From SZUA-430 sp965227535 (lineage in GTDB: Bacteria; Pseudomonadota; Alphaproteobacteria; Micropepsales; Micropepsaceae): a DNA stretch of 64,000 bases. This document shows positions 16,708 through 24,984 of the stretch, piece after piece; positions within the stretch are counted from its first letter, which is position 1; every line of letters begins with the position of its first letter. The stretch covers positions 124,001 through 188,000 of the forward strand of contig OZ245761.1 in assembly GCA_965227535.1 (NCBI GenBank), written 5' to 3'. Below the pieces are notes generated by a model, which worked only from the letters and a program-made list of their open reading frames with translations, searched no databases and had not been told where the DNA came from. The translations under genes were made by a program, and so were the position numbers.

Positions 16708-17412
16708 ATGAGGATGTCCGGAACGCGAAGCTCCGAGCTCAAACAGATACCCCAAAGGATACTTCACCTTGCGAAAGGCGCCCTCACCCAGGCGAACATG
16801 CACTCCGTGTTCAAGGACGCCGGCTATGAGCACTGGGAGCATATGTGTGTGCTAAACGCCGCCCATGCCGGCGAACTCTTCCTCAAAGCGATTATCGCAA
16901 GGGAGCATCCGTTGCTGATCTTCAAGGATCTGTTTGTCCTTGATGGTGGAGGGAGCGCAGTCATTGACATCAGAAGTTTGATCGAAAGGGGCAAAACTCA
17001 CGATTTCGAAAAGTTGCCGCAGGTCCTTTGGGTCACAACTGGTAAGCGCGTGCCTAACATGAAGTGTTTTGACCGATTGCGTCGCGCGCGAAATGCGATC
17101 CAACACTTCTGCGCTCCAGACAAGGAGGATTTTCAAGCGCTCTCACTGGAGTTCATCTACACGATAATCGACCCGCTGATCGCTGAAACGTTCAACTTGT
17201 GCGCAATCGAGTTTCATGAAGACCATAGCGTGGGCTACGACTATGTCGTCGGGCGCTTGCTCGATGCAGAGCTAAAGTTCACGTTGCCGAAGGATTTTGA
17301 TCTGAGCGAGATTGACGTTGAGGAGTGCTTGAAGGGAGCGAGCAACGAGTATCGCGTATGGCTCAGGAAGCAGTTGATACGTGTTGGGAAGCTTGACCTT
17401 CTTGGAGCGTGA
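16708..17412 (+). CDS. HEPN-motif protein, candidate ribonuclease
   Basis: 234 residues, mostly helical. The segment RRARNAIQHF contains R128-N-A-I-Q-H133, the R-x4-H signature (R followed by a polar residue) of active HEPN RNases. An earlier AAHAGELFLKAIIAREH (51-67) resembles the first HEPN helix. HEPN nucleases often cut tRNA or mRNA in toxin-antitoxin, abortive-infection and CRISPR systems; that activity is inferred here. The start at 16708 is chosen because GGAGG lies 7 bases before it; the frame itself opens at 16654 inside the inverted repeat. The next gene starts 3 bases after the stop. GC content is lower than in the core genes. Confidence 0.65.
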   Translation: MRMSGTRSSELKQIPQRILHLAKGALTQANMHSVFKDAGYEHWEHMCVLNAAHAGELFLKAIIAREHPLLIFKDLFVLDGGGSAVIDIRSLIERGKTHDFEKLPQVLWVTTGKRVPNMKCFDRLRRARNAIQHFCAPDKEDFQALSLEFIYTIIDPLIAETFNLCAIEFHEDHSVGYDYVVGRLLDAELKFTLPKDFDLSEIDVEECLKGASNEYRVWLRKQLIRVGKLDLLGA

Positions 17413-17415
17413 CGC

Positions 17416-18003
17416 ATGCCGCCGCAAACACTGGAGCATCTGGTCCACAATGTCCTGCCAGCTGCGGCTGACTATGATCAGGCCGAGCACGAGTTAGCCG
17501 CTGCATACAATGCGAATAACGCACAGGCTGCCTGGGAGGACGCCGCCAGAAGAGCGAAGCGGCGTGCCGCCGAAGTCGCGATTGCTATTGACGGATTGAC
17601 GGACCGACTATTTGAAGAGACCGGTTTGGCCAAGACCAGCATTCGGACCAACGTTTCGTCACTTTGCTTGTGGCCAGGTTCCCAAATCCCGAGACTGGGT
17701 GCGCATGACAGAGTTCGTGGTGTTGCCAATGCGTACAAGCATCAGAACCTCCGAGATCCGGCGCTGCCGATAGCGTCACAGAACGACGTTCTCGCAATTG
17801 GTTTGGGATTTGGCCTAGACGGTTGGGGTGTCGGAAAGCCAGGCGGAGTCGAGGTGCTCGTTCAGGAACACAACGGAGTCAGCTACAAATTTCTCGGTGA
17901 CGTGCCGACTGCAATCGGCGCGTGGTTCAAGCTTCTCGCGGCACAGGGTGCGACGTTGCCCACCGGACCATTCCGAGTGTGCGGAATGCAAATCCACCCG
18001 TAG
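17416..18003 (+). CDS. Unrecognised partner of the HEPN gene
   Basis: 195 residues, no family recognised. The N-terminal 70 residues are Ala-rich and helical (AWEDAARRAKRRAAEVAIAID). A central DRVRGVANAYKHQNLRDP (98-115) is reminiscent of the R...H face of HEPN-like helices, but the spacing (R101 to H109) does not match the active motif. The C-terminal half is probably beta-rich. It starts 3 bases after the HEPN gene, so the two form an operon, and ends 3 bases before the convergent GHKL-nuclease gene. An antitoxin, partner or structural role is only a guess from position. Confidence 0.6.
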   Translation: MPPQTLEHLVHNVLPAAADYDQAEHELAAAYNANNAQAAWEDAARRAKRRAAEVAIAIDGLTDRLFEETGLAKTSIRTNVSSLCLWPGSQIPRLGAHDRVRGVANAYKHQNLRDPALPIASQNDVLAIGLGFGLDGWGVGKPGGVEVLVQEHNGVSYKFLGDVPTAIGAWFKLLAAQGATLPTGPFRVCGMQIHP

Positions 18004-18006
18004 ACG

Positions 18007-20025
18007 TCAATCTACGCTAAAAAAGCTTCGTCCCGATATGCCCGCTTTATCAAAAAATGCCTGGTTCCGTCCGCGAGCATCAGCGAGAAGCGCGTCCCAA
18101 CCTATTAGCTCTATTGATCCCTTGAATCCGTCCTTGGGCTGGTACATTCGTCCGCGACCATCCACAGTTCGCTGCCAGGAAAACGTCCATTCGTCCAGCT
18201 TGCCAACGATGTCGGCGACGATGAAACAGTAGAACACCGTGTCGGGTCCCAATTTTATAGGCCGACCTTTGACGTCCGGCAGTTGTCCGTCCAAAAGGCG
18301 CCGGACATAGCGCTCAATTTGCAGGTGCGGGTTCTCGTCCTCGCGGTACGTTTTTCGCCCGGGCCGTTTGAATTCTACCAGGAGCACTTTTGATGGATGC
18401 TCGGTCTGCCGTAGGCCGTGGACGTAGTCAAAGATGAGCACATCAGGCCTATCTTCGCTCGTCGCCGCAGCTGATAGCTCGTTGAACGCCACGTCGGAGC
18501 TGAAGTACTGCGCAAATGTTAACCGCTCGTCGATGATCCAGAGATCGTGAGAGGTCGCCGCCGATACTTTGGCCCCGCTTTCGCCGAGCGTCGTCACGCG
18601 AACAGGGCAGATAAATGAGTGCAAAATATCTTCGCGCTGGTACGACGCGTCAGCGTTGTCGTCTCGGACTTTCGCCAGCAGTGTCTCTACAAAATCAAGA
18701 ACCACTTTTCGCCTAACGACGTACTCCGCAAGGCTTCGCTGTTCAGCATCCTCCAACGCGGCTCCCGCCTGCGCTACGGCTTCGGCAAACGACGCGGCCG
18801 TGACCTCTCCCTCTTTTAGCCGTGTAAGGACTGAACGAATTCTGTCAGCTTGCCGACGATCTCTGCGAAAGCGCTCCCGCGCCAAATGACCGTATATGGC
18901 GTCATCGTTGAGCTCACCCGATGGAAGTTTGTCCTGAAGCTCGTCAGTCGTTCCAAACGAGACCGATGGATAGGACTCGGTAATGGCCTCGATCCTCCGC
19001 CGCTGCTCCCCGCTAAGGGCCGCGAGAGGGGTCGCCAAAAAGCGCTCGACGTGAGTGAAACACGTCTCGTTCACTATGCGCTCTATGACGGCATCTTCGA
19101 AAAGAAAAGCGGTTCGTTCCTGATTGACGTTTTTGTCCAGGAATTCACCGGTTAGGATCGCGTGAAAAACCCGGTCTTGTGTCTCGCCAAAATATTTAAG
19201 GCCCAAGCGACCATCAATACACTGCGAATGCACTGTTCGGTCGTGCGCAATGAAATGTACAAAATGTGATCCCTTTAGGTCAGCACTCGCGACCTTGTCG
19301 CACTCCATCATCGTGAAGCGAAGCGTTCCGAACTCCTCGGTCGGGATCACAATCTCCGGCTCTGAACGGTGAACAATGTCGCCGATTGCGTCGGGATACA
19401 ATCTCGCTTCATCAACCACATTCACCTGAATTTTAGGGCATCGCCCTCCGATAAAAACCGGCAAGAAATGCGAGGTTATGTGTTGGAAGACGTACTCCTT
19501 CCGACCGGGAAATCTTGAGAGATATCCATTATCGCGCAGGCCTGTGAAAACGACGTGCAATCCGGTCGATGCGCCTTTTTCAGCGTCTTGCTCGGATAGC
19601 TCTCGAATTTGGTCCTCTCGCGCTAGGACGAACTTGAATGACCGCTGCCGTAGACGTCCCTTGTCCTCAAAGACCGTGGTAACCGACACGTCCTTGAAGC
19701 AGTCTAACCAAAGGAGCCGGCCGACTCCCTTCCCGCCGATGGCGAGCTTGTGGTCCGTATCGGTTGTTGTGAACGCTTCCCAGTTTGCCGCATTTAGGCC
19801 CGAGCCATTGTCTTCGACCTCCGCCGACACGGCCTCCTTCTTCCGATCCGTCATTACCGTAACTGTTATCCGACCAAGGTCGCCGACCTTTTCGCCAAAT
19901 CGTGACTGAGTGGCGTGTATAGAATTGCTAATAGCCTCAAATAGAGGCTGTAAGGCGCCAGCAACGTTTGTCGGCTTTGGCAGTCTGTCGATGCGTTTAA
20001 CGAGATTGGTTCTTAGAGACGTCAT
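18007..20025 (-). CDS. GHKL (MORC/HSP90-like) ATPase fused to PD-(D/E)XK nuclease
   Basis: 672 residues. The N-terminal Bergerat-fold ATPase has an N-box FEAISNSIHA (E30, N34), G1 box VEDNGSGL (D72, G74, G76) and G2 box IGGKGVGR (96-103), the order seen in HSP90, MutL and MORC proteins. A middle domain (about 190-340) probably corresponds to the transducer. A charged helical stretch (about 375-460) follows. The C-terminus has RPDVLIFD (526-533), LLVEFKRPG (548-556, E551-x-K553) and LQIERYV (568-574), which fits a PD-(D/E)XK nuclease with its Q-x-x-x-Y helix. ATP-gated DNA cleavage is inferred. Start follows GGAG. Lower GC than flanks (50-58% in lines I counted). Not MutL or GyrB: no such C-terminal parts. 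Confidence 0.75.
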   Translation of the reverse strand: MTSLRTNLVKRIDRLPKPTNVAGALQPLFEAISNSIHATQSRFGEKVGDLGRITVTVMTDRKKEAVSAEVEDNGSGLNAANWEAFTTTDTDHKLAIGGKGVGRLLWLDCFKDVSVTTVFEDKGRLRQRSFKFVLAREDQIRELSEQDAEKGASTGLHVVFTGLRDNGYLSRFPGRKEYVFQHITSHFLPVFIGGRCPKIQVNVVDEARLYPDAIGDIVHRSEPEIVIPTEEFGTLRFTMMECDKVASADLKGSHFVHFIAHDRTVHSQCIDGRLGLKYFGETQDRVFHAILTGEFLDKNVNQERTAFLFEDAVIERIVNETCFTHVERFLATPLAALSGEQRRRIEAITESYPSVSFGTTDELQDKLPSGELNDDAIYGHLARERFRRDRRQADRIRSVLTRLKEGEVTAASFAEAVAQAGAALEDAEQRSLAEYVVRRKVVLDFVETLLAKVRDDNADASYQREDILHSFICPVRVTTLGESGAKVSAATSHDLWIIDERLTFAQYFSSDVAFNELSAAATSEDRPDVLIFDYVHGLRQTEHPSKVLLVEFKRPGRKTYREDENPHLQIERYVRRLLDGQLPDVKGRPIKLGPDTVFYCFIVADIVGKLDEWTFSWQRTVDGRGRMYQPKDGFKGSIELIGWDALLADARGRNQAFFDKAGISGRSFFSVD

Positions 20026-20234
20026 TGCTGCTCCGGAGCGAGGTAATAGCGTGATTGAGAAGCCATAAGCCGACAGTCATTCGGGATCAACAATTCTGTA
20101 TCGCGCCTGTCTCCACATCGTTCTTGTTGTGACAGGTTTCGCGCGCAAGGACCTTGCGCCGAGGCAACATGCACCCGATCTTCGCATCATCCTAACCGCT
20201 ATAGGAATCGCAATGCTGACGATGTGGAACGCCG

Positions 20235-21596
20235 ATGTGGCGTAAGGCGCGCGAGCTGGCGCAGATGGCGCCGCCTGAACGCAACCGCTGGGTCGATTTC
20301 CTGCGCGCGGTCTCGATCTTGGCGGTGGTCTGCGGCCACTGGCTGATGGCCGGGGTCTATGTCGATGCGGCGGGCCAGCTGCAACGCGGCGACCTGCTCA
20401 GCGTTTCGCAATCGGCGGCCTGGCTGACCTGGATCTTCCAGGTGATGCCGGTCTTCTTCCTCGTTGGCGGCTATTCGAACGGGGTCAGCTGGGACGCGAC
20501 GCTGCGCAAGGCTGAGCCCGGACAGATCGGCAAATACCGCGACTGGTTTGCGAGCCGGGTGCAGCGCCTCATCACCCCGATCTTTCCGCTGCTGATGCTG
20601 TGGGCGGTTCTCGCGGTGATACTGACGCAGGTCGGCCTGCCGCGCGAACAGATCCGCATGGCGACCGAAGCCGCGCTGATCCCGGTCTGGTTCCTGGCGG
20701 TCTATCTGCTGGTGACCGGCTGCACCCCGCTGACCTACTGGGCGTGGAAGCGTTTCGGTTGGGTGAGCTTCGCGTGGTTCATCCCGGCGGCCATCCTGAC
20801 CGACTGGCTGACCTTCTCGGCACAAGTGCCCTACGTCAATTTCACCAACTTCCTGTGGGTGTTCTTAGGAATCCATCAGCTTGGCTTTGCCTGGCGCGAC
20901 GGCAAGTTCGACAACCGGTTGTTTGCGCTCGGCTGGTTCGTGGTCGGGCTCGTCGTGCTGGTTTCGATCACGGTCTACGGCTTCTACCCGGTGGCGATGG
21001 TGGCCGCGCCGGGGGAGTTGTCCAACTCGCTGCCGCCGACGCTGGCGCTGTTTGCGTTGGGGTTAGCGCAGGTCGGGCTGGTGCTCGCGCTCGAGCCTTT
21101 GGGCCGCAGGATGCTCGACAATCTCAACATCTGGACCGCGACGGTGCTGATGAACGGGATGATCATGACCGTCTATCTGTGGCACCTCACCGCCTTCGTG
21201 CTGGTGATGACGGTGTGCTGGGTCCTGCTCGGCGGATGGGGCTTGGATCAGGTCCCCGGATCGCCCGCGTGGTGGGTCTCGCGCCCGCTGTGGTTCGCGA
21301 TCTACATCGCAGCACTGCTGCCGATGATCGCGGTGTTCGCGCGGCACGAGCGCAGCTTCGGCCCGATCAGGGGCGGGCGGACAGTGCCCAAGGCGCGGGT
21401 GGTGGCGGGCGTGGCTCTGATCTGCGTGGGGCTGGCCGCGACCGCAGGGGTGACGATAACAAGCCCCGACAACAGTTTGGGCATTCGCCTGCCGGTGGTC
21501 GCGGCGCCCTTCGTAGGCGCAGCATTGCTGGGCTTCGGACCGATCTACGACATGATCGTGCGGTGGCGGAAAAAGCGCGCAAATAAGGTGACATGA
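20235..21596 (+). CDS. Acyltransferase family 3 membrane protein
   Basis: 453 residues, about ten membrane helices, of the acyltransferase-3 (OafA/NolL-like) family that O-acylates sugars or other envelope molecules at the inner membrane. RNRWVDFLRAVSILAVVCGHWLM (17-39) holds the family's conserved Arg and the catalytic-type His in its first helix. Later segments (QVMPVFFLVGGYSNG; RVQRLITP) also match. The acceptor is unknown. It starts after 209 bases of leader downstream of the GHKL gene's start; codon use is again core-like, so the accessory island probably ends before it. ATG 20265 is an alternative start. Confidence 0.85.
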   Translation: MWRKARELAQMAPPERNRWVDFLRAVSILAVVCGHWLMAGVYVDAAGQLQRGDLLSVSQSAAWLTWIFQVMPVFFLVGGYSNGVSWDATLRKAEPGQIGKYRDWFASRVQRLITPIFPLLMLWAVLAVILTQVGLPREQIRMATEAALIPVWFLAVYLLVTGCTPLTYWAWKRFGWVSFAWFIPAAILTDWLTFSAQVPYVNFTNFLWVFLGIHQLGFAWRDGKFDNRLFALGWFVVGLVVLVSITVYGFYPVAMVAAPGELSNSLPPTLALFALGLAQVGLVLALEPLGRRMLDNLNIWTATVLMNGMIMTVYLWHLTAFVLVMTVCWVLLGGWGLDQVPGSPAWWVSRPLWFAIYIAALLPMIAVFARHERSFGPIRGGRTVPKARVVAGVALICVGLAATAGVTITSPDNSLGIRLPVVAAPFVGAALLGFGPIYDMIVRWRKKRANKVT

Positions 21597-21610
21597 TACC
21601 CATTCGCTCA

Positions 21611-22477
21611 CTAGCGCGACGGGACGGCACTCGCTGATTTGTAGAGCCCCGAACGAGCCTGCCAGCGGCTTTGGGCGAACGTCTCGAAGGCAGATGCTTC
21701 CTCGCCGATATTGAACGCGCTGGTGAAAACGCCATCGCCCTCGGCGGTCCACGTTCCCTGCGCTTGCTGATGGTGATGGCCGAAATAGGTGAAAACGGTG
21801 AAGGTGTCGGCTGCGTCGCCCGAGAAGGCGACGGTCATGAAACCGGGCTCGGCACTCTTGCGCTTGACGGGTTCGCCGCTGAGGACGATCGACGCTTCCA
21901 CCGTCTCACCGGCAAGCTTCAACTGCGCACGCCAGGTCGCGGGCTTTGCTTCGGTGACAGTCAGCTCGACAAACTGAGCCATCGGGTCCGTCTTCGTGAT
22001 GAGCGCGCGATCCACACCGTCATTCGGATACCAGCTGGCGAGCTGCACCCATTGCGCCTTGCCGCGCATGCGCGGATCGGCGTCTCCCGTCCGTTCCGCG
22101 TGCGCCCACCAAAACGCCATCGGTGCGGGGCGGCCGCTCGTTATGGCGCGCGCGCCGTCGACGTCGAACTTGTCGCTGAGCATGAAGCAAAGGCTCCCGA
22201 CGAAATACGACGCGTATTGCGGATGGCCCTTCAGAAAGGCCGCGAGGGCCGGATCATCGGCGGCGAGCCGCGACGCGCTGAGCAGGGCATAGTTCGGCGG
22301 CAGCTTCATCGGGGCGTGCGCCGGACCGACAAAGTGATCGCGACAAAGTTCGGCACGCACACCCGACTGTTCCGCCGTGCTGATGGCGCCGGGCGCCAGC
22401 GTTCCATAGGTCGCCGCCCAAGCCGCCGATGCGCTGACGCCGAGCGTCAGCAAAAGCATAGGTGCTGTCGAAGCCAC
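21611..22477 (-). CDS. Exported hypothetical protein
   Basis: 288 residues with a signal peptide (MASTAPMLLLTLGVSASAAWA). The mature part is mixed beta-rich with no motif I recognise; it includes VFTYFGHHHQQAQGTW, a His cluster that might bind metal. It is convergent with the acyltransferase (14-base gap) and divergent from speD (120 bases). Real gene by codon use; function unknown. Confidence 0.7.
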   Translation of the reverse strand: MASTAPMLLLTLGVSASAAWAATYGTLAPGAISTAEQSGVRAELCRDHFVGPAHAPMKLPPNYALLSASRLAADDPALAAFLKGHPQYASYFVGSLCFMLSDKFDVDGARAITSGRPAPMAFWWAHAERTGDADPRMRGKAQWVQLASWYPNDGVDRALITKTDPMAQFVELTVTEAKPATWRAQLKLAGETVEASIVLSGEPVKRKSAEPGFMTVAFSGDAADTFTVFTYFGHHHQQAQGTWTAEGDGVFTSAFNIGEEASAFETFAQSRWQARSGLYKSASAVPSR

Positions 22478-22597
22478 GCGTCCCCTCCACCGTTGTTAAA
22501 CTGACATTATCCGGCCCCTCGAAAGGCCCGCAAGCCGGCTGGAACTTGGCCCCCCAAACCTATATCCCTACGCCCGCACTTCAGAGGGACAGTCGCA

Positions 22598-23398
22598 GTG
22601 GCGAAGGTAAAGCCGACCAGCAATACGAAGCTCAAGCTTCACGGGTTCAACAATCTGACCAAGTCGCTGTCGTTCAACATCTACGACATCTGCTACGCGC
22701 GTACGAAGAAAGAGAACGGCGAGTACATCGAGTACGTCGACGAGGTCTACAACGCCAAGCGCCTGACCGCGATCCTGACCGAAGTCGCCGACATCATCGG
22801 CGCGCACATCCTGAACGTGGCCAAGCAGGATTACGATCCTCAAGGCGCCAGCGTCACCATGCTGATCTCCGAGGGCCACCACGACGGCCTCACCACGCCG
22901 AAGAAGGCGTCCGTCGTCGGCCACTTGGACAAGAGCCACATCACCGTGCACACCTATCCTGAGACGCACCCGGATGCCGGCATCAGCACCTTCCGCGCCG
23001 ACATCGACGTCTCGACCTGCGGCCGGATCTCGCCGCTGAAGGCGCTGAACTTTCTCATCGAAAGTTTCGAGTCCGACATCGTGGTGATGGACTACCGCGT
23101 GCGCGGCTTCACCCGCAACGTGCGCGGCATGAAGCACTTCATCGACCACTCGATCGACTCGATCCAGAATTTCATCTCGCCCGGCATCCAGGACCGCTAC
23201 GACATGGTCGACGTCAACGTCTACCAAGAGAGCATCTTCCACACGAAGATGCGGCTGAAAGAGTTGGACCTCGACACGTATCTCTTCGGCGCCGGCGAGG
23301 CGGACCTGACGGCCCGCGAAGCCAAACTCATCCGCGGCCGCGTCAATCACGAAATCAGCGAAATCTTCTACGGACGCAACATCCAGCGCGGCGCATAG
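22598..23398 (+). CDS. speD: S-adenosylmethionine decarboxylase proenzyme
   Basis: 266 residues, the length of the long enterobacterial-type SpeD (about 264), which decarboxylates SAM to provide aminopropyl groups for spermidine. The proenzyme cleaves itself before Ser113 in HLDKSHITVHTYPE, giving the pyruvoyl group; the downstream STCGRISPLKALNFLIESF block holds the active-site Cys. Start is a GTG at 22598 after GAGGGAC. No speE lies beside it, so the aminopropyltransferase must be elsewhere or absent. The protein is strictly conserved-looking and intact. Confidence 0.93.
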   Translation: MAKVKPTSNTKLKLHGFNNLTKSLSFNIYDICYARTKKENGEYIEYVDEVYNAKRLTAILTEVADIIGAHILNVAKQDYDPQGASVTMLISEGHHDGLTTPKKASVVGHLDKSHITVHTYPETHPDAGISTFRADIDVSTCGRISPLKALNFLIESFESDIVVMDYRVRGFTRNVRGMKHFIDHSIDSIQNFISPGIQDRYDMVDVNVYQESIFHTKMRLKELDLDTYLFGAGEADLTAREAKLIRGRVNHEISEIFYGRNIQRGA

Positions 23399-23410
23399 GG
23401 TGGCAGTGCG

Positions 23411-24322
23411 TTAGGCGCCAAGCCGCGTCTTGATCAGCTCAAACAACCACGCCAACCCCGCGTCCATCAGCGCCGCCTTCGGCATCACCGCGCGCGCCTG
23501 AAACGGGCGCATCGGCACCGGCGAGGACGTGCCGACGACGCCGAAACGTTTGCCATGGCGGTCGAGGAAGGCTTTCGACAGCGTCGTAATCAGGTCGGTC
23601 TCGGCAACGAGCGCGCAGGCCAGCATGAAGTTCGGCACCGTCGCGGCGACGCGGCGCGACCGGCCCATGGCGGCCAGCGTATCGTCGATGAACGTGTGCG
23701 CGTCGCCGGTCGGCGAAATCACCACCTGCGGGGTCGCGCAGAAGCGGTCCAACGACGGATCGCGCACGAAGGGATGCTTCGCCCGCGTCGCGATGAGGAA
23801 TTCGCCTTCCAAGAGCACATGATCGACAAACCGCTTTGGGATCTCGCGCGAAAGCACGATGGCGATATCGACGCCGCGCGCGTCCAGTTCGGCGACCGCC
23901 TGTTCGTGCAGAAGCTGGCGCACATTGACGTCGATGTTGGGCGCGGCACGGCGGATCTCGGCCAGTAACGGGGACAGGAAGACCGCGGCCATGGAGTCGG
24001 GCATGCCGATCGTGAACCGGCGCGTGGACTTGCGCGGATCGAAGGGCTGCGCTGTGGCCACGACGCGCCGCGCACGCGCCAGAATGTCGGCGATGGGCTC
24101 GGCCAAGGCCAGCGCGCGCTCGGTCGGAACGACACCCTTCGGCGTCTTCAGAAACAGAGGGTCGTTGAGCAGCTGACGCAGGCGGTTCAAGCCGTGGCTG
24201 ACCGCTGAGGACGTCACGTTCAGGTGTTTGGCCGCCCGGCCGACATGCCGCGCCTCGAGCACCACCTCGAAAAGCAGCAGCAAGTTCAGGTCGGCGCGGG
24301 CGAGGTTAGTTTCATTCAGCAC
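23411..24322 (-). CDS. LysR-family transcriptional regulator
   Basis: 303 residues, normal for LysR proteins. The winged helix-turn-helix is at about 18-60 (RHVGRAAKHLNVTSSAVSHGLNRLRQLLNDPLF) and the periplasmic-binding-like effector domain spans about 90-300. It is convergent with speD and divergent from the Spy-like gene; LysR proteins usually act on a divergent neighbour, so the Spy-like gene is a possible target. An inverted repeat lies 3 bases upstream of its start. Confidence 0.9.
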   Translation of the reverse strand: MLNETNLARADLNLLLLFEVVLEARHVGRAAKHLNVTSSAVSHGLNRLRQLLNDPLFLKTPKGVVPTERALALAEPIADILARARRVVATAQPFDPRKSTRRFTIGMPDSMAAVFLSPLLAEIRRAAPNIDVNVRQLLHEQAVAELDARGVDIAIVLSREIPKRFVDHVLLEGEFLIATRAKHPFVRDPSLDRFCATPQVVISPTGDAHTFIDDTLAAMGRSRRVAATVPNFMLACALVAETDLITTLSKAFLDRHGKRFGVVGTSSPVPMRPFQARAVMPKAALMDAGLAWLFELIKTRLGA

Positions 24323-24324
24323 AT

Positions 24325-24352
24325 TGGTGAAATCATATCATTTGAATCACCA
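24325..24352. promoter_or_regulatory. Inverted repeat beside the LysR gene
   Basis: TGGTGA (24325-24330) and TCACCA (24347-24352) flank an AT-rich centre with a smaller ATCAT/ATGAT-like element. Its place directly upstream of the LysR start suggests autoregulation. Low-confidence reading from symmetry alone. Confidence 0.35.
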
Positions 24353-24441
24353 CGCCGTCTACCTCACCTGTCACCCGCAACGGACGGCGGGCGGTCGCGC
24401 TCGGCCCGGCCGGTGAGACCATGAAACCCAGGAGAACCAAC

Positions 24442-24846
24442 ATGAGTGTGAAGTATCTTTTGCTTGTCGTCGGCGCCTTGTTCTTAGGCAGCGGCGTGGC
24501 GCACGCCGACCCGACGCTCAAGGCAAAGCTGTCGTTGAGCATGGAACAGGCCAAGCAGGTCGACGACATCCAGAAGAAGTACCGCAAGCCCTTCGCCGCC
24601 AAGCGCACGGAATACATGAAGGAGATGCGCGCGCTGCGCCGCGCAAATATAGCCAACGACAGCGCCGGCGTCGCGCGCCAGGAAAAGATCACGGCGAAAC
24701 TGCGCGAAGATCTGCGCGTCATGCGCAAGCAGGAAAACGACGAAATCCGTGCCGTGCTAACGCCCGCGCAACGCGAAAAATTCGAACAGCTGCTCGCCGA
24801 TAACAGAGGGATGCACAAAAACGACAGCGACGACCTGGAGCTTTGA
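24442..24846 (+). CDS. Spy/CpxP-like periplasmic protein
   Basis: 134 residues. A signal peptide (MSVKYLLLVVGALFLGSGVAHA) is followed by a long charged helix-rich region and RAVLTPAQREKFEQLL (about 106-121), the LTxxQ motif of Spy/CpxP proteins, which are periplasmic chaperones or stress sensors. The single C-terminal motif is clear; an earlier LSLSMEQAKQVDDI is a second, degenerate copy. ATG 24442 follows CCCAGGAGAACC and is preferred over 24421. Divergent from the LysR gene. Confidence 0.8.
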   Translation: MSVKYLLLVVGALFLGSGVAHADPTLKAKLSLSMEQAKQVDDIQKKYRKPFAAKRTEYMKEMRALRRANIANDSAGVARQEKITAKLREDLRVMRKQENDEIRAVLTPAQREKFEQLLADNRGMHKNDSDDLEL

Positions 24847-24899
24847 GGCGCGCTTGGGCCCAAGCTCCAAGCGTGCGAGCCGCCTCTATTTCCAACGGC

Positions 24900-24928
24900 C
24901 CCTCTCCCTTTCGATGGAAGGGTGAGGG
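24900..24928. repeat. REP-like hairpin
   Basis: CCCTCTCCCTT, 7-nt loop, AAGGGTGAGGG: an 11-bp stem with one T-T mismatch between the Spy-like gene and the GST gene. It resembles short GC-rich intergenic palindromes common in this class and could end transcription of the upstream gene. Confidence 0.5.
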
Positions 24929-24984
24929 AGATGCGGTGGCCCGACGCAGCAGCTATGCTTCGCGACGTCAGCAGGAGCGCAGCC

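Noticed and set aside
15852..18003. Intact prophage
   Set aside because: Only one tail-like domain, membrane anchored; no integrase, capsid, terminase, portal or lysis genes are nearby.
18007..20025. MutL, GyrB or HtpG identity for the GHKL protein
   Set aside because: The N-terminal motifs are shared, but there is no MutL dimerisation end, no GyrB TOPRIM domain, and a nuclease-like C-terminus is present instead.
21063..21752. Long minus-strand open frame opposite the acyltransferase
   Set aside because: Composition is that of a shadow frame in GC-rich DNA (Arg/Pro/His-rich, no start site); the plus-strand acyltransferase is clearly the gene.
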